A stretch of DNA of 64,000 nucleotides from Azorhizobium doebereinerae UFLA1-100 (GTDB lineage Bacteria > Pseudomonadota > Alphaproteobacteria > Rhizobiales > Xanthobacteraceae), in the NCBI RefSeq assembly GCF_000473085.1, contig NZ_AXBA01000004.1, positions 62,651 to 126,650 on the forward strand. Direction: 5' to 3'. Positions 58,119-64,000 of this stretch are shown here, one piece after another. The translations under genes were made by a program, and so were the position numbers. The notes beneath the pieces were generated by a model. That model ran no database searches, was not told where the DNA came from, and saw only the letters and a list, made by a program, of their open reading frames with translations. How positions within the stretch are numbered: the stretch's first letter is position 1; every line of letters begins with the position of its first letter.

Positions 58119-59725
58119 GCCAGATCGATGACATCCGCATGCAGGTGATGTGGAACCGCCTCATCTCGGTGGTGGAGGAGCAGGCGCTCACGCTGATCCG
58201 CACCGCCTTCTCCACCTCGGTGCGCGAGGCGGGCGACCTCTCCGCCGGCGTGTTCGACCGCGAGGGGCGCATGCTCGCCCAGGCGGTCACGGGCACGCCG
58301 GGGCACGTCAACACCATGGCCGAGGCGGTGCCGCATTTCATCGCCGAGATCCCGCGCGCGGAGATGTTCGAGGGCGACACCTACGTCACCAACGACCCCT
58401 GGAAGGGCACCGGCCACCTGCACGACATCACCATGGTCTCGCCTTCCTTCAAGGATGGCGAGCTGGTGGGCTTCTTCGCCTGCACCGCCCATGTGGTGGA
58501 CGTGGGCGGGCGCGGCTTCGGCGCCGACGGCAAGTCGGTCTATGAAGAGGGCATCCAGATCCCGATCATGAAGTTCGCCGAGCGCGGCGTCGTGAACAAG
58601 GATCTGCTGCGCGCCAACGTGCGCGAGCCCAACCAGGTGATCGGCGACTTCTATTCGCTCGCCGCCTGCAACGATGTCGGCCACCGCCGGCTCGTCGCCA
58701 TGCTGGGCGAGGTGGGGCTCGGCAATCTGGACGAACTGGCCGCCTTCATCTTCGCGCGCACCCATGCGGCGATGATGGAGCGCATCGCCGCTCTGCCGAA
58801 GGGGACCTGGGCCAATGAGATGCTCACCGACGGCTATGACGAGCCCATCAATCTCGCCGCCCGCGTGACCATCGGCGAAGGCAACGTGCATGTGGACTTC
58901 GACGGCTCCGCCCCGGTGAGCCGCTGGGGCATCAACGTGCCGATCATCTACACCAAGGCCTATGCCTGCTACGCCATCAAGTGCGTGGTGGCGCCGGACA
59001 TTCCCAACAACTCGGCCTCGCTCGCCGCCTTCAGCATCGCCTCGCCGGGCAACATCCTCAATGCCGAGCGGCCCGCGCCGGTGTCGCTGCGCCACGTGAT
59101 CGGCCACATGGTGCCCGATCTGGTGCTCGGCGCGCTCGCCAAGGCGCTGCCCGGCCGCATCCTGGCGGAGGGCGCCGCCTCGCTGTGGAACGTGCATATC
59201 TCGGTGCGCCCGGCGGCGGGGCAGGCGGGACGCCGCGCCGAAGTGCTGATGTTCAATTCCGGCGGCATGGGCGCGCGCCCTGGCCTCGATGGCCTGTCGG
59301 CGACCGCCTTCCCTTCGGGCGTGCAGACCATGCCCATCGAAGCCACCGAGCAGACCGGCCCGATCGTGATCTGGCGCAAGGAGCTGCGTCCCGGCTCCGG
59401 CGGCGCCGGGCAATATCGCGGCGGCCTCGGCCAGGTGATCGAGATCGCCCCGGCGGAGGGGCATGAGTTCGACTTCTCCGCCATGTTCGACCGCGTGCGC
59501 ACCCCGGCGCGCGGGCGCGACGGGGGCGGGCCGGGCGCGCCCGGCCGGGTGGCGCTGGACGACGGCACGCTGCTGCGGCCCAAGGGCTGGCAGCACGTGC
59601 CCGCCGGCCGCCGCCTCGTGCTGCATCTGCCGGGCGGCGGCGGCTTCGGCGATCCGGCGGAGCGTGCGCCGGAGGCGAAGGCGGACGACCGGCTCAAGGA
59701 CTATGTGACGGACGCGCCGGAATGA
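58115..59725 (+). CDS. Hydantoinase/oxoprolinase family subunit B (HyuB)
   Basis: 536 aa. N-terminal IRMQVMWNRLISVVEEQALTLIRTAFSTSVREAGDLSAGVFD and SPAFKDG-like HDITMVSPSFKDGELVGFFACTAHVVDVGG are the HyuB signature; C-terminal PGGGGFGDP is typical. Two-subunit partner of HyuA; together they form an ATP-dependent amidohydrolase or carboxylase. It is much shorter than the 776-residue acetone carboxylase alpha subunit. No transporter lies beside the pair; a LysR gene follows 161 bases later on the same strand. Confidence 0.9.
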   Translation: MSQIDDIRMQVMWNRLISVVEEQALTLIRTAFSTSVREAGDLSAGVFDREGRMLAQAVTGTPGHVNTMAEAVPHFIAEIPRAEMFEGDTYVTNDPWKGTGHLHDITMVSPSFKDGELVGFFACTAHVVDVGGRGFGADGKSVYEEGIQIPIMKFAERGVVNKDLLRANVREPNQVIGDFYSLAACNDVGHRRLVAMLGEVGLGNLDELAAFIFARTHAAMMERIAALPKGTWANEMLTDGYDEPINLAARVTIGEGNVHVDFDGSAPVSRWGINVPIIYTKAYACYAIKCVVAPDIPNNSASLAAFSIASPGNILNAERPAPVSLRHVIGHMVPDLVLGALAKALPGRILAEGAASLWNVHISVRPAAGQAGRRAEVLMFNSGGMGARPGLDGLSATAFPSGVQTMPIEATEQTGPIVIWRKELRPGSGGAGQYRGGLGQVIEIAPAEGHEFDFSAMFDRVRTPARGRDGGGPGAPGRVALDDGTLLRPKGWQHVPAGRRLVLHLPGGGGFGDPAERAPEAKADDRLKDYVTDAPE

Positions 59726-59886
59726 CGTAGATCGCGGAGGCCTGACGGAGGCGGGGCCGGGGCCCCGTTTCCGTCAGGCGGTCCGCACGCGGTGCCGTCG
59801 CGGCGGTTCCGGCCTCGCGCGGCGCCCGAGGAGGCGGATGGGCGATGCCCGCGATGAAATCCTCGCCGCTCCCATGGGGGTGCCAG

Positions 59887-60801
59887 ATGCCGTCTCGACC
59901 CGTCCGCCTGCCGCCGCTGAACGCCATGCGCGCCTTCTGGGCCGTGATGCGGCAGGGCAGCTTCCGCGCGGCGGCGGACGAGCTGTCGGTGTCGCCCCAG
60001 GCCGTGAGCCAGCAGATCAGGATCCTGGAAGACGCCCTCGCGGTCCGGCTGTTCGAGCGCAAGGGCCATGCGATCGTGCCAACCGAGCAGGCGATCCTGC
60101 TGTCCCACTTCGTTGCGGCGGGGTTCGATGAATTCGCCGAGGGGGTGCGGCGGGTCACCGGCGCGGCGCGCCGCGACCGCATCAACATCAATGTCAGCCC
60201 CTATTTCGCCACCCGCTTCCTGATCCAGCGCCTGGGCCGCTTCCACGACCGGATGCCGTCCGCGGACCTGCGGCTCACCACCCGTGTCGAGATGCCGGAT
60301 TTCTCGCTCGACGAGGTGGACGTCTCCATTCAATGGGGCTTCGGCACGTGGAGCGAATACGAGACGACGCTGCTGGTGCGCGACCCCAAGATCATCTGCT
60401 GCGCGCCGTCGCTGGCGGCGGGCATCCGCACGCCGGAAGACCTGGCGACGGCGACGCTGCTGCATCCGGTGATCGCCCCGACGCTGTGGGAGCGGGTGCT
60501 CCGGCACCTCGGCCAGCGGGCCGGCCGCACGGCGGGCGGGATCGAGCTGCACGATGCCGAGACCATGAAGCGCGCGGTCATCTCCGGCATCGGCGTGGGG
60601 CTGGTCTCCCGCGCCGATGTGCTGGACGACCTCCAGGCGGGGCGGCTGGTGGCGCCGCTGGGGATCGACGTGCTGTCGGACATGGACAGCGCGGAGATCC
60701 CGGGCTTCTACCTCGTCGTTCCGCGCGGCCACCGGCGCTTGGAAGCGGTGAAGGCCTTCTGTGACTGGGTGAACAGCGAAGCGTGGGACTATTACGCCTG
60801 A
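59887..60801 (+). CDS. LysR-family regulator (GcvA-like)
   Basis: 304 aa from ATG 59887 (MPSRPVRLPPLNAMRAFWAV) behind GGGGG; another ATG 42 bases upstream, behind GGAGG, is possible. HTH SFRAAADELSVSPQAVSQQIRILE, then the GcvA-like effector domain (VSPYFATRFLIQRLGRFHDRMPSADLRL, about 100-128, and FYLVVPRGHRR near the end). Follows the HyuA/HyuB pair and may be its regulator; no divergent target lies beside it. Confidence 0.88.
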   Translation: MPSRPVRLPPLNAMRAFWAVMRQGSFRAAADELSVSPQAVSQQIRILEDALAVRLFERKGHAIVPTEQAILLSHFVAAGFDEFAEGVRRVTGAARRDRININVSPYFATRFLIQRLGRFHDRMPSADLRLTTRVEMPDFSLDEVDVSIQWGFGTWSEYETTLLVRDPKIICCAPSLAAGIRTPEDLATATLLHPVIAPTLWERVLRHLGQRAGRTAGGIELHDAETMKRAVISGIGVGLVSRADVLDDLQAGRLVAPLGIDVLSDMDSAEIPGFYLVVPRGHRRLEAVKAFCDWVNSEAWDYYA

Positions 60802-60855
60802 GGGGCGGGTGCGGGCGTCATCGGCATTGGCGTGGCGGACATGACGAAGCGCGCC

Positions 60856-62637
60856 TCAAGGCATGCGTCCGAAGGCGCCGCTGCGGTCGAGCGTGAGCCT
60901 TCCCCACAGCCGTCTGGGGCCGCCATACGCGGGCCACAGCCATTTCTCACCATCCTCGAAGCTGGAGCCTTCCGGAAGGCGCAGACGGCAGATGGACGTG
61001 CAGTCCCAGTCCGGATGGGGCCAGCCGCGCAGATCGCGGGGCGCCCGTGACAGCAGCGCCAGCCCCTGGGCGTCCTTGAGCAGCACCAAGGGCGATCCTG
61101 ACGGCGAGGGGGCATAGGCCGCGATCACGTCGCCGCTCTCGGGCGCCTCCCCGGCGGGTCGGACGTTCAAGGGGCGGCCTTCCATGATGCGCGACCATTC
61201 GGTCCAATAGTTGGACATGCCCGGTGGCAGGTTGGTGGGGATGGACGATACCCCGTTGCGGCCCCAGAATGTGGGGGCGGAGATCCGTGCGCCGGATGGC
61301 ACCGCCTGCGCCAGGAGGTGGAAGGCCTGCCAGCGCTGCTGGTTGGCGGCCATGACATCGCGCATCAGCAGGTTGTAGCCGAGGCTCAAGACGCAGACGG
61401 CGGCGAGGAGGGCCGAGAGGGCGGCACGGAGCAGGTTCGACCGCCAGCGGCCGGCGGCCATCGCGCACCCGGCGAACACCACCGTCGCAAAACCGACCTG
61501 CGCCGCGGCGCTGGACAGATGTCCCTGAATATATCCCGCGAGGACCATCCATTGGTACGCCGCCGAGAGCGATACGACCGCGAGCGGAATGACCAGGAAC
61601 ACCATGCCCATGACGATGAGCGCCCATAAAGGCTCCCGGTGCGCCGATACACGGCGCAGCACCATCCAGAATCCGCTGGCCCATGCCAGAAAGGCCGCGA
61701 CGAACGATGGGTCGGACATCATCGAGCGTCCCAGCGTGCCGAAGCTCACGACGGCGGGCAACGCCGGCGCGCCGGGGATGAGTTGCTGGGGCAGGATGAT
61801 GCCGTCTGCCAGGCCGAAGGGCAGGATCGCCTTCAGCCAGAGCGCAAGGAACGTCTGCCCCCAGGGCAGCAGGTGGAACGACGGGGTCACCCGCCCCGCG
61901 TCGGCTCCGGGCGGGAAAAACAGCTTGCCGGAGGCATAGAAGGCGGCGGCGACCAGCCACGCCGTGACATAGACCGCCAGAAGCCGGCGGCGGCGCGCCC
62001 CGGAGGTCTTCCAGGCCACAAGGCCAATGATCGGTATCGTGAAGATGATGAAATCATACTCGGGCCATGCGACCGCCACCATCGAGGACAGAACGGATAC
62101 GGCCAGGGATGTCCGTGTCGGATGATCGAAATGCCTGAGCAGAAAATATATCGAGATCAGGAACAGGCCAGGGGAGGCAAGGCCGATGACGGGATAGCCG
62201 GGAGGGGCCGTAAAATAGGCATGGATCGCAAAGGTGCCGCATGTGAACGACAGCCATCCGGCCGCCACAGTCTCTCCCACCAGCCGCCGCAGCGTCAGGA
62301 ACGCCAGGATGCCGGTGCCCAAGAGCTGGGCTTGGTAGACCCATTCGGAATACCAAGACGACCCGATCTTCACTCCCATCATGGAGATCGGGATGTTGAA
62401 GAGGTGGGTTGTCCGCTGCTGCAGCATGGCCGCCCAGAGGGTGAAATCAGGCCAGGACAGCTGCGGATCGTTCGCGACAATCTCGAAATAGATGTCGTCG
62501 TGATTGGTGTGGCGCAGCCCAGCGAGCATCCACGCCAGGAGCGCCAGGTTCACGGCGGCGAAGAGCAGGGGGAGCTTGTCTCTGAGGGCGGCGGCGAACA
62601 CGCCGGTCCTGACGGGCTGCGGGTGCATCGGGGTCAT
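60856..62637 (-). CDS. Polytopic membrane protein, unknown
   Basis: 593 aa. TM prediction by hydrophobicity gives 10-12 helices in the first 440 residues, then a hydrophilic C-terminal domain (about 450-593) with no recognised motif. The NHDDIYFE stretch just after TM1 resembles the extracytoplasmic acidic loop of GT-C-fold (PMT/ArnT-like) proteins, where Asp acts in catalysis, but this is only a resemblance. Start 62637 has no strong Shine-Dalgarno; 62628 is an alternative. Next to a split transketolase, it could belong to a polysaccharide or glycolipid cluster. Confidence 0.7.
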   Translation of the reverse strand: MTPMHPQPVRTGVFAAALRDKLPLLFAAVNLALLAWMLAGLRHTNHDDIYFEIVANDPQLSWPDFTLWAAMLQQRTTHLFNIPISMMGVKIGSSWYSEWVYQAQLLGTGILAFLTLRRLVGETVAAGWLSFTCGTFAIHAYFTAPPGYPVIGLASPGLFLISIYFLLRHFDHPTRTSLAVSVLSSMVAVAWPEYDFIIFTIPIIGLVAWKTSGARRRRLLAVYVTAWLVAAAFYASGKLFFPPGADAGRVTPSFHLLPWGQTFLALWLKAILPFGLADGIILPQQLIPGAPALPAVVSFGTLGRSMMSDPSFVAAFLAWASGFWMVLRRVSAHREPLWALIVMGMVFLVIPLAVVSLSAAYQWMVLAGYIQGHLSSAAAQVGFATVVFAGCAMAAGRWRSNLLRAALSALLAAVCVLSLGYNLLMRDVMAANQQRWQAFHLLAQAVPSGARISAPTFWGRNGVSSIPTNLPPGMSNYWTEWSRIMEGRPLNVRPAGEAPESGDVIAAYAPSPSGSPLVLLKDAQGLALLSRAPRDLRGWPHPDWDCTSICRLRLPEGSSFEDGEKWLWPAYGGPRRLWGRLTLDRSGAFGRMP

Positions 62638-63221
62638 TTCAGCACGACGCGGCGATGCGCCAGCTCTTTGGCGCTGTCGGTGAGCAATGGCGGCGTGGAC
62701 AGGCATGGGAGAGGTGTTGGATGCGGCCTGATCCCCCGGATCCCGCTGGCCTTGCCCGGTCGTTCACAATCTCTCTCCGCCTCAACCGCACTCGAGGGCG
62801 CGGCGCCCACCGGGGGACACATATACACACTCGCAGGTGTGACGTCGCAGCGGACGGCCGGGACGGCAGTGGGGGCGAGGCTGGCGATGGGCCCAAGGGC
62901 GGGCCGTGGCTGGGAGCCGCTGCGGAGCCGCCTTTGCGCCGGACCCGGCCCCGCCGCCGCCCGTGCGCTGCGACATTCTGCCCCATTTGGGGCCAGCCCC
63001 GTCGTCGCCTGGCCGCCACGGGGAAGGAGGAGCGCGGGTGAGGCTTTGCAGCGTTTTTTGCCCCACCCTATGGCCTCGGCTTTTGGGGTAGGTTAGAGCA
63101 GGCGTCACGCGGGATTCACCGGCGGGCCCAAAGGGGAAAAGCTGGCAGAACAGGCGGTGATTCTCCGCCGGTTTGGGCCGTTCTCATTGGCCGGCTTCCT
63201 TGATGAAGATATGAACAGCTC
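62638..63221. other. Interval without a recognisable gene
   Basis: 584 bases between divergent genes. All longer open frames overlap each other and none has family-like sequence. It contains an extended dyad near 63125-63179 (GGCCCAAA...TTTGGGCC) with an inner GCGG-N7-CCGC hairpin, just before the transketolase gene; it might be a leader or operator structure. Confidence 0.5.
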
Positions 63222-63995
63222 ATGAAGATCGCTGACGACACGTTCAGATCAGCCCGCAAGAGGCTGCTGAAGATGCACTTTGAAAGCGGTGTCGGTCATA
63301 TCGGGGGCAATCTGTCCTGTCTCGATGCTTTGCTGATTTTGCATCACGAATATATCGGCGCTTCTGAACGCTTCATCCTGTCCAAAGGTCACTCCGCCGG
63401 CGCGCTTTACGTGGCGCTCTGGAGCCGTGGTCTGGTGTCCGACGCCCAGCTGGCGCAATTCCATCGCGACGATACGCTGCTTGCCGGTCATCCGCCCGCG
63501 GCGGGCCTGCCCGGTATCCGCTTTGCCACCGGCAGCCTCGGGCACGGACTGTCGCTCGCCGCCGGCACCGCGCTTGCCTTGAAGCTCAAGCGCGAGACGG
63601 GCATGGTTTATTGCCTGACATCCGACGGGGAATGGCAGGAAGGGGCCACGTGGGAGGCGCTCATCTTCGCCGCCCACCATCGGCTGCACAATCTGACGAT
63701 CCTCGTCGACCATAACAATCTCCAGGGCTTCGGCCGGACCGCCGATGTCGCCTCCATGTCGCCGCTGGGCGTGAAGCTCGGCGGCTTCGACGTGGCGCTC
63801 CAGACCGTGGACGGCCACGATCCCGAGGCGATCCGGGCCGCGCTCGAGGTTCCCGGCAACACGTGCCGCGTCATCGTCCTCGAAACCCGGAAGGGGCATG
63901 GCGTGAGTTTCATGCAGGACCGCATGGAGTGGCATTATCTGCCCCTGAACGAGCAGGATTATCGCCGGGCGCTTCTGGAGATCGAGGCGCAATGA
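63222..63995 (+). CDS. Transketolase N-terminal (ThDP) subunit
   Basis: 257 aa split-transketolase A subunit: FESGVGHIGGNLSCLDALLILHHEY, FILSKGHSAGALYVALWSRG, GSLGHGLSLAAGTALALK, and the GDG-like motif LTSDGEWQEGATWEALIFAAHH with ILVDHNNLQGFG. It pairs with a C-terminal subunit whose start overlaps its stop (ATGA, 63992). Split transketolases in such a setting usually make sugar or polyketide precursors for envelope or secondary-metabolite clusters; it is unlike the full-length cbbT. Confidence 0.95.
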   Translation: MKIADDTFRSARKRLLKMHFESGVGHIGGNLSCLDALLILHHEYIGASERFILSKGHSAGALYVALWSRGLVSDAQLAQFHRDDTLLAGHPPAAGLPGIRFATGSLGHGLSLAAGTALALKLKRETGMVYCLTSDGEWQEGATWEALIFAAHHRLHNLTILVDHNNLQGFGRTADVASMSPLGVKLGGFDVALQTVDGHDPEAIRAALEVPGNTCRVIVLETRKGHGVSFMQDRMEWHYLPLNEQDYRRALLEIEAQ

Positions 63996-64000
63996 GAAAG
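63992..64000 (+). CDS. Start of the next gene, probably transketolase C-terminal subunit (truncated by window end)
   Basis: Only ATG-AGA-AAG (MRK) is inside the window. Its ATG overlaps the stop of the N-terminal subunit as is normal for split transketolase pairs. Confidence 0.6.

Noticed and set aside
56034-59725. Acetone carboxylase (AcxAB)
   Set aside because: Both subunits are shorter than known acetone carboxylase subunits and the small third subunit is missing.

Overview
The window is high-GC DNA from a facultatively autotrophic alphaproteobacterium. The cbbR/cbbFPTALSX order with a red-type (form IC) RuBisCO and the CbbX activase, the many LysR and sigma-54 regulators, and the oxidoreductase content fit Hyphomicrobiales of the Xanthobacter/Ancylobacter/Azorhizobium/Bradyrhizobium kind. 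This placement is inference from gene content; there is no rRNA, tRNA or other phylogenetic marker in the window.

Layout. 1-144: the 3' end of an IS3-family insertion sequence. 0.3-6.9 kb: a redox locus with a divergent PepSY protein, an OmpR-type two-component system, a His/Asp-rich secreted protein, a secreted DUF2271 protein with an FMN-attachment motif, a PepSY-flavodoxin-reductase fusion, and ApbE (FMN transferase). 7.0-11.9 kb: a sigma-54 activator divergent from a dehydrogenase/3-hydroxybutyrate dehydrogenase/ABC-binding-protein operon that has an exact sigma-54 promoter and two upstream inverted repeats. 12.1-12.2 kb: a possible cas3 HD remnant. 12.4-16.0 kb: an acetaldehyde-type aldehyde dehydrogenase divergent from an AcoR-like sigma-54 activator, again with a sigma-54 promoter. 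16.1-27.0 kb: an oxidoreductase/detoxification island (cupin, zinc alcohol dehydrogenase, reductases, MFS pump, SDR, flavodoxin, aldo/keto reductase, CMD-CMD-cupin fusion) with three LysR regulators, two of them close paralogues. Four copies of one 30-bp motif each point toward an enzyme gene here.

27.1-32.5 kb: a PNPOx-like protein, a GreA/B C-terminal protein, envelope enzymes (L,D-transpeptidase, extensin-like protein, transglutaminase), a cold-shock protein and small proteins. 32.8-43.2 kb: an 11-gene, nearly gapless operon behind a perfect sigma-54 promoter and an inverted-repeat enhancer candidate: HAD phosphatase, class III aminotransferase, ureohydrolase-like protein, two small 4-TM transporters, alpha/beta hydrolase, FemAB-like acyltransferase, DUF2147 protein, its own sensor kinase and NtrC-type sigma-54 activator, and an outer-membrane MipA protein. 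I do not recognise it as a named pathway; it is the best candidate for an undescribed system, plausibly making, flipping and attaching an amine-bearing envelope component. 43.2-46.4 kb: a multicopper oxidase fused to an FG-GAP-like region.

46.6-55.9 kb: the Calvin cycle operon cbbFPTALSX on the minus strand with divergent cbbR. Two strong hairpins lie between cbbS and cbbX, and dyads lie in the cbbR-cbbF gap. 56.0-60.8 kb: a hydantoinase/oxoprolinase (HyuA/HyuB) pair and a LysR regulator. 60.9-62.6 kb: a large polytopic membrane protein. 63.2 kb to the end: a split-transketolase N-terminal subunit whose partner begins in the last bases. Three separate operons carry sigma-54 promoters, each linked to its own sigma-54 activator gene.
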